From UBA5066 sp048500275 (GTDB lineage: Bacteria > Acidobacteriota > Thermoanaerobaculia > UBA5066), in the NCBI GenBank assembly GCA_048500275.1, contig JASNYI010000001.1, positions 186,001 through 250,000 of the forward strand: a DNA stretch of 64,000 bases, in the 5' to 3' direction. A program made the position numbers and the translations under genes. Of the stretch, positions 33,920-42,131 are shown piece after piece; within the stretch, counting starts at the first letter, position 1; the number at the start of each line of letters is the position of its first letter. A model generated the notes under the pieces. It saw only the letters and a list, made by a program, of their open reading frames with translations. It did not search any database and had not been told where the DNA came from.

Positions 33920-35017
33920 TCAGATCGGAATCGCCTGGACCCAGCGGTCCGGCCCGGTCGGACCCATCGGACCCGTCGGACCCGTCGGACCCGTGGGACC
34001 CGTGGGGCCCATCGGACCGATCGGGCCCATGGGGCCCGTGTTTCCCACGGGGCCCGTCGGGCCCGTGGGACCGACGACGAGCGCTGCCAGCGCGCCGAAG
34101 GCAGCCCGCCGGGACCTCGGAGGGCTGCTCAGGCTGGCGACGAAACCCGCACCCGTCGGACCCGTCGCTCCGGTCGGACCCGTCGCTCCGGTCGGGCCCG
34201 TCGGTCCGGTCGGGCCCGTCGGTCCGATGTAGCCGGGTGCGCCGGTGTAGCCGAACGGAATGTCCCCAAGCGGCCCAGTCGGCCCCATCGGTCCCGTCGG
34301 TCCCGCCGGACCGGTCATTCCGATGCTCCCCTGGGGACCCGGGGATCCCGCAGGCCCCGTGGGCCCGGTCGGGCCCGTGAGTCCCGGGACGATAAGGGCA
34401 GCCGGTACCGCAGCCGTGAACAGGCTCGTCCCGCCAGAAACCCTGCGCCCCGGCGTCGAGGTCGGAGGGAGCCCCGTCACCGGCTGGCCCGTAAACGCGT
34501 CGAGAACGGCACCCGTCGGTCCCGTCGGGCCGGCGGCGCCCGTCGCTCCCGTCGGGCCCTGGGGACCCGCCATGCCCTGCGCGCCCGTGGCCCCCTGCGC
34601 CCCCGTCGCGCCGATCGGTCCGGGTGCGGGGGTGGGCGAAGCGACCTGCGCGGCGGTCGGCGAGGCGATCGTCACGACGACGGGGACCATCGCCGCGGCG
34701 AGGCCGAGCCGCCTCACGACCTCGCGGCGCGTCGCGCCGGAGGAGGCGCCCCGTGTCCCTCCCTCGAGCAGGCCGACCCGCTCGAGCTCCTCGAGAGCGC
34801 AGGCGGCGACCGCCTCGTCGTCGGGAAGACCCAGCTTCGCGGCCGCGAGCCCGGCGAGCGCACGGGTGTCGCGCGTCCCGTCGCAGCCGTCGAAGACGAC
34901 CGCGGCCGTGGCGTTGAGCGAGTGAGCACGGTGACGCTCCAGGTCGTAGACGAGCAGCTCGTCGCCGAGCCTCTCGACGTGCACCCCGTCGCGTCGCGCC
35001 CTCGGATACGATCCCAT
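33920..35017 (-). CDS. PqqD-like domain fused to an export/anchor segment and Gly-Pro-Thr collagen-like repeats
   Basis: 365 residues from the ATG at 35017. An ATG at 35116 is possible but would overlap the divergent gene. Residues about 12-85 match the PqqD/RRE fold: RLGDELLVYDLERHRAHSLN, ATAAVVFDGCDG, then a Leu/Glu-rich final helix ending in LERVGLL. Residues 97-124 hold TRREVVRRLGLAAAMVPVVV and end SPTAAQ, a Tat-like or membrane segment. From about 131 the chain is G-x-y collagen-like, dominated by Gly-Pro-Thr, Gly-Ala-Thr and Gly-Pro-Met triplets. Non-collagen breaks occur (about 168-210, about 250 and about 295-320; the last has RSRRAAFGALAALVV). The Thr-rich y positions are typical sites of O-glycosylation in bacterial collagens such as BclA. 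Function is unknown. Confidence 0.8.
   Translation of the reverse strand: MGSYPRARRDGVHVERLGDELLVYDLERHRAHSLNATAAVVFDGCDGTRDTRALAGLAAAKLGLPDDEAVAACALEELERVGLLEGGTRGASSGATRREVVRRLGLAAAMVPVVVTIASPTAAQVASPTPAPGPIGATGAQGATGAQGMAGPQGPTGATGAAGPTGPTGAVLDAFTGQPVTGLPPTSTPGRRVSGGTSLFTAAVPAALIVPGLTGPTGPTGPAGSPGPQGSIGMTGPAGPTGPMGPTGPLGDIPFGYTGAPGYIGPTGPTGPTGPTGATGPTGATGPTGAGFVASLSSPPRSRRAAFGALAALVVGPTGPTGPVGNTGPMGPIGPMGPTGPTGPTGPTGPMGPTGPDRWVQAIPI
33940..34390 (-). repeat. Nine-base minisatellite coding the Gly-Pro-Thr collagen tracts
   Basis: Tandem 9-bp units of the form CCCGTCGGA/CCCGTGGGG encode the GPT/GPM triplets. The densest runs are 33950-34065 and 34150-34235, with weaker blocks at 34270-34390. 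The units are imperfect, as expected from repeat expansion followed by drift. Slippage here would alter collagen length between strains. Confidence 0.75.
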
Positions 35018-35076
35018 CTCTCCCGGTCCAGGTCTTCCGGCCAAGTTGCCTCCCTCAGGTCTTCGAACTCCGGCAG

Positions 35077-36222
35077 ATGCTATCCACCTCCTTGCTTCAT
35101 CGCAACTGGTTCTCAACGCCGAGCCGCCGGGGATTCCTCCTCCAGGCCGCCCTTGGCCCGCCCGACGAAGCCCGTGCGGCGTACGCGGCCTGGCGGGCCT
35201 GCGGTCCAGCCTCCCTGTCGGACCTCGCTCCTTCCGAGCGGTCGTTCCTTCCGCTGCTCTCCCCGCGCGTCCTCGCGCTGACGGACGCCGAGGACGAGAG
35301 GGAGTCGATCCGAAGCGCTTTCCGGGAAGCCTGGGCCCGGAACCTGCGGCTCGTGACGGCCGCCGCCCCGGCCGTCGAGGCGCTTCGCGCCGCGGGCGTG
35401 CCCGTCGTCCTGCTCAAGGGGGCGGCCCTGGCCTTCAGCCGATACGCGAGCCACGGGCTCCGGCCGATGAACGACGTGGACCTCCTCGTCCCCGCGCGCG
35501 CCGCCGCCGCCGCGCGACGTGTCCTCGGGGAGGCCGGCTACCACCCCGCCGTCCGCCACGCCGACGGCTTCCTCGACTCGATCCACGGGCTCGCCTTCCT
35601 GGGGCCCGAGGGGCTCGAGGTCGACCTGCACTGGCACACCCTCCTCGAGCGACCGTCGGACGCCGCCGACGCGATCCTGTTCGAGGATGCCTCCCCGCTG
35701 TCGATCCCGGGCCTCTCCGCCCTCGCTCCCTCACCCGAAGGGCACCTCCTGCTCGTCGCGGTCCACGCCCAGAGGTGGAGCGCCGTCCCCCACCTCGTCG
35801 GCTTCGCCGACACCGTCGTGCTCCTCGGCGGCTCGCGCGAGAACCGTCTCGTCACGATGGTGGCCGCCGCCCGCGAGCTGGGGCTCCTCTCTCCCCTGGC
35901 CCGGACTCTCGCCACCGTCGAAGCCGCCCTGCCCGGGACCGTCCCACCCTGCGTCACAGTCGAGCTGGAACGCGAGGAGCCGTCGCTCGTCGACCGTCTA
36001 GAGGCGCTCCTGAGGCGCCGGCCCCCCGGGCTCCTGTCCGGCCTCGCCCTGCATTGGCTGGCGCACCGGGGGGCGAACCCCGATGCGACGGCCGGGGAGA
36101 GGCTCGCCAGCTTCCCGGCCCGTATGAGGCACGTGTGGGGGATCGCGGGTGACGCGAACCTTGCGGCGGAGGCTCTTCGAAGGGCCTCGTCCCGGATCGG
36201 GCCGGGCCGGGGGACGACGTGA
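35077..36222 (+). CDS. Nucleotidyltransferase-family protein (NTP_transf_5 type), divergent from the collagen-like gene
   Basis: 381 residues. The nucleotidyltransferase core shows VLLKGAALAFSRY, GLRPMNDVDLLVP (Asp133-x-Asp135 metal pair) and LEVDLHWH with a further acidic residue. The surrounding helical region with FLPLLSPRVLAL and HLLLVAVHAQRW matches the uncharacterised nucleotidyltransferase family found beside PqqD and HPr-kinase-like genes in peptide-modification loci. The 3' end overlaps the next start (GTGA), so the two are coupled. It probably transfers a nucleotide or nucleotide-linked group. The acceptor is unknown, but the neighbouring PqqD-domain protein is the obvious candidate. 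Confidence 0.75.
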   Translation: MLSTSLLHRNWFSTPSRRGFLLQAALGPPDEARAAYAAWRACGPASLSDLAPSERSFLPLLSPRVLALTDAEDERESIRSAFREAWARNLRLVTAAAPAVEALRAAGVPVVLLKGAALAFSRYASHGLRPMNDVDLLVPARAAAAARRVLGEAGYHPAVRHADGFLDSIHGLAFLGPEGLEVDLHWHTLLERPSDAADAILFEDASPLSIPGLSALAPSPEGHLLLVAVHAQRWSAVPHLVGFADTVVLLGGSRENRLVTMVAAARELGLLSPLARTLATVEAALPGTVPPCVTVELEREEPSLVDRLEALLRRRPPGLLSGLALHWLAHRGANPDATAGERLASFPARMRHVWGIAGDANLAAEALRRASSRIGPGRGTT

Positions 36223-37019
36223 CTTCGCGCGCTCTTTGCCGCACGGCCTTCGGTGCCCGGTTCGAGGTTCGCTACCCCGCTCCGCTCGCCCTCGGCGTGA
36301 GGGCGCACCTCCCCCCGGGCTCGAAGCCGGACCGGGATCGATCGGGTGCGCCGGCGAGGACCTTCGAGCTCGCTCCCTACGGTGAGGCACTCCTGCTGCG
36401 CGTCGGCGGGCGGCGCGTCGGACAGCTTCGCTCGACCGCCCTCGCACTCGACGCCCTCGGCTCGGCCCTCGAGCGCCACGTGGCCTTTCACGACGGCGAC
36501 TACGTCTTCGTCCACGCGGGCGTCGTCGCCGTCGGGGGACGGGCGCTCGTCCTGCCGGGCCGATCCGGCGCAGGGAAGTCGACGCTCGTCGCGGCCCTCG
36601 TGACCGCCGGGGCGACGTACGTCTCGGACGAGTGGGCTGTCGTCGACCGGGAGGGGCGGGTTCACCCGTTTCCACGACCCCTCCGGCTGCGCACGCCCCG
36701 AGGCTGGTTCCGGATCGATCCTCGGGAGACCGACGCCCGCGTCGCGCGGCGCCCGCTCCGCCTCGCCGCCGTCGTCGTCACCCGCTACCGCCCCGGCTCC
36801 GGGCTCCGGCTCTCGCCCCTCGGCCCGTCTCGCGCGTGCCTCGCCCTCGTCGCGAACGCGCCGGCAGCGCGGACCCGGCCGGAAACCGTCCTCCCGTCGC
36901 TTCGCCGGGCCGCACAGGGGTCGGCCTGCTACGAGGGGCCGCGGGGCGAGTCCGCCGAGGCCGCACTCGCCCTCCTCGCGCTCCTCCGCCGCCGCTCCCG
37001 GGCCGGAGTTCCCGAATGA
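36219..37019 (+). CDS. HPr-kinase-like P-loop protein
   Basis: 266 residues from a GTG overlapping the previous stop. A clear Walker A (GRSGAGKST, residues 114-122) lies in the HPr-kinase context HDGDYVFVHAGVVAVGGRAL, followed by YVSDEWAVV, which supplies the Walker-B-like acidic pair. It lacks the HPr-kinase N-terminal domain and phosphatase loop. It therefore belongs with the HprK-like proteins found in lasso-peptide and PqqD-linked loci, some of which phosphorylate precursor peptides. Its end overlaps the frameshifted glycosyltransferase start (ATGA at 37016). Confidence 0.8.
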   Translation: MTSRALCRTAFGARFEVRYPAPLALGVRAHLPPGSKPDRDRSGAPARTFELAPYGEALLLRVGGRRVGQLRSTALALDALGSALERHVAFHDGDYVFVHAGVVAVGGRALVLPGRSGAGKSTLVAALVTAGATYVSDEWAVVDREGRVHPFPRPLRLRTPRGWFRIDPRETDARVARRPLRLAAVVVTRYRPGSGLRLSPLGPSRACLALVANAPAARTRPETVLPSLRRAAQGSACYEGPRGESAEAALALLALLRRRSRAGVPE

Positions 37020-38807
37020 CGGAGAGCCCCCTGTATCCTCGGCGTACCGCATCTGCTGGAACGCCATCGTCCAGGACGAAACGGCCGTCCTCGACCGCCT
37101 CCTCCGCTCCCTTTCGCTGTGGATCGACTGCTGGGTCGTCTGCGACACCGGCTCGACCGACGGCACGCCGGAACGGGTCGCCGGTTTCTTCGAGCGCGAG
37201 GGAATTCCGGGAGAGCTGCACCAGATCCCGTTCGGCGACTTCGGCCGGGCCCGGAACGAGGCCCTCGACCTCGCTCGAACCTCTGCCCCCTCCTTCGACT
37301 GGCTCCTCCTGTGCGACGCGGACATGGAGCTCGTTGTCGAGGACGCCGGCTTCGGGCGAAAGCTGACGGGGAACGCCGGGCTCGTGACCCAGGTCGCCGG
37401 CCCCCTCTCCTACCGCAACATCCGCCTCCTCCATCGCGCCGCGTCGGCACGGCACGTCGGCGCCACGCACGAGTTCCTCGCCGTCGAGGGGACCGTCGCC
37501 CCCTTCGACGGGATCCGCTTCCTCGCCCACGCGGACGGCGGCTGCCGGCCGGAGACGTCGGAGCGGGACGTGGCCCTCCTGTCGGCGGCGCTCGCGGAGG
37601 TCCCGGCCGACATCCGCTCGCTCTTCTACCTCGCGCAGACGCTGCGCGAGGCCGGCCGGCTCGACGAGGCGATCGACGCCCACCGCCGCCGGGCCGCGGC
37701 CGGCGGGTTCGAGGAGGAGGCCTGGTACGCGCAGTACGCCCTGGCGGGCGGAGCCCTTTTCGCCCTCGCACGGCACTTCCGCGAGTCTGGGCTGCACGAA
37801 GCGGCGATGCTCTTCGTCGAGGCGGGCGACCGGCTCCCTCCATCGACGCCGGACATCCTCTTCCTCGGCGACACGGACCGCCGCGAAGGGTTCGCCCTCG
37901 AAGCCTCGATCTCCGGGTGAAACTGCGCGAGCGCGGAAAGGAAGGTGCGGGGACGCGCGGCCGCCCTCGACCTCGCGATGCGTCCCTCGGCCTCACCCCG
38001 GGACCGGGACTTCGCCCGGAGGAACGCTCCCTGCTGGACCCGCTCGGCAACAGAGCTTCTCGGCCCGTTCGAGGCCCTCGAGCTCCTTCCCGACGTACCC
38101 GGGAGCTGGTCCCGATTCAACCCGAGCCTCGCCAGGGACGGGGAGAGCGTGCTCGCCCTCGTTCGCTCGTCGAACTACGTGATCGACGAGGGGGCCGCTA
38201 CGTCGTCGCCGACCCCCGCGACGTCGTCCGGACCCGGAACCACCGGCTCCGGCTCGACGGCTCCCTCGCGCACCTCGCTGCGCACGAGCTCGAGGACGCG
38301 ACGGACGTTCCGGCCTTCGACACCTGGGTCCGGGGGTTCGAGGACCTCCGCCTCTTCTCCCTCGGGGGTCTCCTCCACGCCCTCGCGACGGGGAGCTCTT
38401 CATCCTCCACTCGTACGACCCCTTCCGGGCCTTTCGCTGCGACGTTGCGACCGGGAGGCTGGAAGAGGTGGCACGGGTCGTCCCGGCGCGCCGTCTCGAC
38501 CACCTCCGCGGGGGAACGCAGGCCGTTCCCGTTCCCGGCGGGTTCCTGACCGCCACGCACGAGGTCGCCGTTGCGTCCGGCATCGGCCGAACGCGTCTCC
38601 ACCGCTACCTCCTCGTCGACGACGCCTTCGTCCCGCGCGCCGTGACCGAGCCGTTCCACCTCGTCGAGCGCGGTGGAGTTCGCGGCGGGGCTCCTCGCGG
38701 ATCCCGGCAGGGACGAGCTCCTCCTCTCTTACGGCTTGAGAGACCGATCCGCGCTTCTCGCCCGGCTCCCCCTCGGAAAGGCCCTCGCCTCGCTCCGCGA
38801 GCTCTGA
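37016..38807 (+). pseudogene. Frameshifted GT2 glycosyltransferase with TPR-like and five-blade-propeller-like C-terminus
   Basis: The start ATG overlaps the HPr-kinase-like stop. The protein is readable only by changing frame. A missing base near 37027-37031 (a run of C) leads into ICWNAIVQDETAVLDRLL, DTGSTDGTP and LLLCDADMEL (GT2 family), then TPR-like helices (FYLAQTLREAGRLDEA). An in-frame TGA stands at 37918-37920. The chain resumes as ERKVRGRAAALDLA and LGPFEALELLPDVPGSW. Apparent indels near 38190, 38393 and 38672 separate NYVIDEG from RYVVADPRDVVRTRNHRL, then GELFILHSYDPFRAF, then VEFAAGLLADPG to the stop. The parts form one about 595-residue transferase. Either recent decay or local sequencing error explains this; the deletions favour GC homopolymers. 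Confidence 0.7.
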
Positions 38808-38848
38808 CGCCGCAAGGATCGACCGACCGGCCTCGTAGGCTCGCGCGT

Positions 38849-38877
38849 TTGCCCATGTCCTGATACCATGCTCTGAT
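38849..38877 (+). promoter_or_regulatory. Possible sigma-70 promoter upstream of the oxidoreductase operon
   Basis: TTGCCC (38849-38854) and TCTGAT (38872-38877) are separated by 17 bp, about 75 bp before the ATG at 38952. The surrounding 38808-38951 carries no gene, and GGAGGAGG precedes the start. Spacing is ideal, but the hexamers are only partial matches. Confidence 0.3.
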
Positions 38878-38951
38878 CCAGAACGATTACCGCGGAAATG
38901 GTGCGTTTTCATCAGGTTCGGCCCGGTAAACTCCGCTCCGGAGGAGGCACC

Positions 38952-40349
38952 ATGCCCGCCCTGAAGGAAAGACCGAAACCGTTCGTCCTCCCCGAGTTCT
39001 GCAAGGGCTGCGGGCGCTGCATCAGCGCGTGCCCGAAGCACTGCATCTCGATGGGGACCGAGATCAACCCCCAGACCGGCCTGACGCCGGTCCTCCTGGA
39101 CCTGACGAACTGCAACGGCTGCGGCCTCTGCATCGACGCCTGCCCCGAGCCCTACGGCCTCCGGGCGACCCCCGTCGACCACGACTACGAGCTCCAGGAC
39201 CCCGCAAAGCTCTTCGGCGACCGGATGACCGACGCGCCGGAACCCTTCGACATTCCCGACGAGATCGTCCCGCTCGAGACGATGGAGCCTCTCGTCCTGA
39301 AGGGGAACTACGCGGCCTCCGTCGGCGCGATCCTCGCCGGCTGCCGCCACTTCTTCGGCTACCCGATCACCCCGTCGACCGAGGGGGCCGAGCTGATGGC
39401 GAAGCTCCTGCCGCATCTCGACGGGATGTTCCTGCAGGCCGTCTCCGAGGTCGCCGCCGTCAACATGATGTACGGCTGCGGCGGCGCCGGCATGCGCTGC
39501 ATGACCTTCACCTCGTCGCCCGGCTTCTCGCTCATGGTCGAGGGGATCAGCTACATGATCGGCTCCGAGGTGCCGGGCGTCTTCATCGACGTCATGCGCG
39601 GCGGCCCCGGCCTCGGCAACATCGCCCCCGAGCAGTCCGACATCAAGCTCCTCTGCCGCGGCCTCGGCCACGGCAACACGCACGCCATCGTCCTCGCCCC
39701 GTCGACGCCCCAGGAAATGCTCGACCTGACGATGCTCGCGTTCGAGCTCGCATTCAAGTACAGGAACCCCGTCGTCATCGCCTCGGACGGCTACCTCGGC
39801 CAGATGACCGGCAAGGTCTCCCTCCCGGCGTCGATGCTGAAGCCCGGCATCCCGAAGTGGGCCGTCTGGGGCGACCAGGACCACCGCAGGAACCTGATCT
39901 CGTCCATCTACCTCGCCGAGACCGACCTCGAGAACTGGAACATCCACCTCAACGAGAAGTACGAGGCGATGCAGGTCGAGCAGCGGGCCGACCTCTACCT
40001 GTGCGACGACGCCGAGGTCCTCCTCGTCGCCTGCACCACCCCGTCTCGCATGGCGAAGGGGGCCGTGGAGGCCCTGCGGGCGAAGGGGATCAAGGCCGGC
40101 CTCTTCCGCCCGGTCACGCTCTGGCCCTTCCCGATCGAGAAGCTCCGCGGCGTCCTCCCCGGCGTGCAGCAGATCGTCGTCGTCGAGGCCTCGAACGGCC
40201 AGCTCGAGGACGAGCTCAAGCTCGCGCTCGTCAACGCCGGGATTCGCGACATCCCCGAGATCCGGAACGTCCGCCACTTCGGAGGGGTCCTCCCGCAGCT
40301 GGAGGAGATCGTCACGAAGGTCGCCGCGGCCCGGGAGGTGACGGCATGA
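38952..40349 (+). CDS. 2-oxoacid:ferredoxin oxidoreductase, ferredoxin-fused alpha subunit (VorB/KorA type)
   Basis: 465 residues; the ATG follows GGAGGAGG. A two-cluster ferredoxin domain opens the chain: Cys17, Cys20, Cys23, Cys27 and Cys54, Cys57, Cys60, Cys64. The alpha-subunit body follows (GNYAASVGAILAGCRHFFGYPITPSTEGAE; MTFTSSPGFSLMVEGISYM; VPGVFIDVMRGGPGLG). The fusion therefore joins delta and alpha chains. The enzyme would oxidise a 2-oxoacid (2-oxoglutarate or a branched-chain 2-oxoacid) with CoA, reducing ferredoxin. The specificity loop cannot be assigned by eye. It is coupled to the beta-gamma gene by an ATGA overlap. Confidence 0.9.
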   Translation: MPALKERPKPFVLPEFCKGCGRCISACPKHCISMGTEINPQTGLTPVLLDLTNCNGCGLCIDACPEPYGLRATPVDHDYELQDPAKLFGDRMTDAPEPFDIPDEIVPLETMEPLVLKGNYAASVGAILAGCRHFFGYPITPSTEGAELMAKLLPHLDGMFLQAVSEVAAVNMMYGCGGAGMRCMTFTSSPGFSLMVEGISYMIGSEVPGVFIDVMRGGPGLGNIAPEQSDIKLLCRGLGHGNTHAIVLAPSTPQEMLDLTMLAFELAFKYRNPVVIASDGYLGQMTGKVSLPASMLKPGIPKWAVWGDQDHRRNLISSIYLAETDLENWNIHLNEKYEAMQVEQRADLYLCDDAEVLLVACTTPSRMAKGAVEALRAKGIKAGLFRPVTLWPFPIEKLRGVLPGVQQIVVVEASNGQLEDELKLALVNAGIRDIPEIRNVRHFGGVLPQLEEIVTKVAAAREVTA

Positions 40350-41776
40350 CGACCTCCGCCTTCTACTCGAAGTTCGACCGCCACTCGCACGGCGAGGGGC
40401 TCAAGGGGCACGCGACCCACTACTGCCCGGGCTGCGGCCACGGCCTCGCGCACAAGTACCTCGGCGAGGCGATCGACGACCTCGGCATCCAGGACCGCGT
40501 CGTCGCCGTCTCTCCGGTCGGCTGCTCGGTCTTCCTCTACTACTACTTCGACGTCGGCAACACGCAGGCCGCGCACGGCCGCGCGCCCGCCGTCGCCATC
40601 GGGCACAAGCTCGCCAACCCCGAGTCGATCGTCGTCTCCTACCAGGGCGACGGCGACCTCGCCTCCATCGGCCTCGCCGAGATCGTCTCCACGGCCCAGC
40701 TCGGGATCCCGATCACCGTCATCTTCGTCAACAACGCGATCTACGGGATGACGGGCGGCCAGATGGCCCCGACGACGCTGATGGGCCAGCGCACCGCGAC
40801 GAGCCCCGACGGCCGGACGGCCTTCACGGGAATGCCGATGAAGATGGCCGAGCTGATGGCGGGGCTCGACGGCCCCGTCTACGTCGAGCGCGTGGCCCTC
40901 TTCAACCCCAAGCAGCGGAACCGCGCGAAGAAGGCGATCCACAAGGCGCTCCAGATCCAGAAGGAGGGGCGCGGCTTCGCCTTCGTCGAGGTCCTCGCCG
41001 AGTGCCCGACGCACCTGAAGAAGACCCCCGAGGAGACCGAGAAGTGGGTCGAGGAGATGATGCTCCCCGTCTTCCCGCTCGGCGTGAAGAAGGACGAGAC
41101 CCGCGAGCCCTGGTGGAACGTGACCCGCCCGACCTTCGAGAAGGAACGCGTCCTCTCGGAGATCGGCGCCGGCGAGGAGAAGGCCCCGCGCTTCTGCACC
41201 TCCTTCCCCTCGCACCTCGCCCCGCACGACGTCTCTCTCAAGCTGGCCGGCTCCGGCGGCGATGGCGCGCAGACGGCCGCAATGCTCATCGTCCACGCCG
41301 GCATCAACGAGGGCTTCGACGCGACGCACATACCGGCCTACGGCCCCGAGTCGCGCGGCGGCACGTCGTACGCCGACGTCCACGTGGCCGACGGGGAGGT
41401 CCTCTCCCCCGCCTCGCCGAAGCCGCACGTCCTCATCGCCTTCAACATGCCGAGCCTCGTCAAGTTCGGGCCCGACGTCCTGCCGGGCGGGACGATCATC
41501 TACGACAGCTCGGTCATCACGGACTACAAGCCCGTCAGGCCCGGCGTGAACGTCGTCGGCGTGCCGATGTCGGAGATCGCCAAGGACCTCGGCAAGGCCG
41601 TCGTCAAGAACATCGTCGCCCTCGGCGCGCTCCAGGCGGCCACCGGGATCTTCCCGAAGGAGTCGTTCCTCACCGCCGTGCGCCGGGCCCTGAAGGACAA
41701 GTGCGCCATGATCCCGCTCAACGAGCAGGCGTTCGAGTGGGGCGTCAAGGCCGCCTCCGAGGTCCTCGTCCCGTGA
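40346..41776 (+). CDS. 2-oxoacid:ferredoxin oxidoreductase, fused beta + gamma subunits
   Basis: 476 residues. The beta domain (1-290) has HYCPGCGHGLAHKYL (Cys27/Cys30, part of its cluster site). Its thiamine-diphosphate motif is YQGDGDLASIG ... NNAIYGMTGGQM (residues 99-140). The gamma domain (about 296-476) begins VSLKLAGSGGDGAQTAAM and contains GPESRGGTSYADVHV and LIAFNMPSLVKFGPDV. With the preceding gene this gives all four functional parts in two polypeptides. The stop overlaps the GTG start of the next small gene. Confidence 0.92.
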   Translation: MTTSAFYSKFDRHSHGEGLKGHATHYCPGCGHGLAHKYLGEAIDDLGIQDRVVAVSPVGCSVFLYYYFDVGNTQAAHGRAPAVAIGHKLANPESIVVSYQGDGDLASIGLAEIVSTAQLGIPITVIFVNNAIYGMTGGQMAPTTLMGQRTATSPDGRTAFTGMPMKMAELMAGLDGPVYVERVALFNPKQRNRAKKAIHKALQIQKEGRGFAFVEVLAECPTHLKKTPEETEKWVEEMMLPVFPLGVKKDETREPWWNVTRPTFEKERVLSEIGAGEEKAPRFCTSFPSHLAPHDVSLKLAGSGGDGAQTAAMLIVHAGINEGFDATHIPAYGPESRGGTSYADVHVADGEVLSPASPKPHVLIAFNMPSLVKFGPDVLPGGTIIYDSSVITDYKPVRPGVNVVGVPMSEIAKDLGKAVVKNIVALGALQAATGIFPKESFLTAVRRALKDKCAMIPLNEQAFEWGVKAASEVLVP

Positions 41777-42030
41777 GCCAGCCCGTGCAGGTGACCCTGA
41801 CCCCGGAGGAGTGGAAGCTCGTCTCCGCGCTACGCAGCGTCCCCGAGAGCCCGCTCAAGGCGCGGATCGACGCCCTCCTCGGCGAGCTGATGAGGTTCGC
41901 CGCCGACCCGAAGTGCACCGAGTCCCAGGGGGACGGGGTCCCCTGCACCAACACGAACATGGACTGCGACTCCTGCAAGAGGGTGACCGACCTGATCGAC
42001 GTTCTGCGGAGGCGTATCTCGACCCCCTGA
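41773..42030 (+). CDS. Small four-cysteine protein coupled to the oxidoreductase operon
   Basis: 85 residues from a GTG overlapping the beta-gamma stop (GTGA). Apart from the helical ends (PEEWKLVSALRS; VTDLIDVLRRRI) the striking part is residues 46-70, with Cys48, Cys58, Cys65 and Cys68 (DCDSCKR). These could bind zinc or an iron-sulfur cluster. No family was recognised. Tight coupling and a terminator straight after suggest that it serves the oxidoreductase, for example as an assembly or electron-transfer factor; that is inference. Confidence 0.7.
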   Translation: MSQPVQVTLTPEEWKLVSALRSVPESPLKARIDALLGELMRFAADPKCTESQGDGVPCTNTNMDCDSCKRVTDLIDVLRRRISTP

Positions 42031-42069
42031 CGGACTCCCGGATCTCCGGGCGTCTCCGGAAGACCATCC

Positions 42070-42110
42070 GTTCCGCCCGCCGCGTCAGAGACCGGCGGGC
42101 GGAACCCTTT
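42070..42110 (+). terminator. Intrinsic terminator of the oxidoreductase operon
   Basis: A perfect 13-bp inverted repeat (42070-42082 with 42093-42105, ten-base loop) is followed by CCCTTTTC. It lies 40 bp after the small four-cysteine gene. This is the clearest intrinsic terminator in the window. Confidence 0.8.
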
Positions 42111-42131
42111 TCGGGGCTCTAGAATCGCGGC

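Noticed and set aside
33940..34390. Tandem GC-rich repeats considered as a CRISPR array
   Set aside because: Units are 9 bp without unique spacers and translate in frame as Gly-Pro-Thr triplets.
38175..40277. Long antisense frame over the oxidoreductase genes
   Set aside because: It is complementary to conserved Fe-S and thiamine-diphosphate motifs and has no domain of its own.
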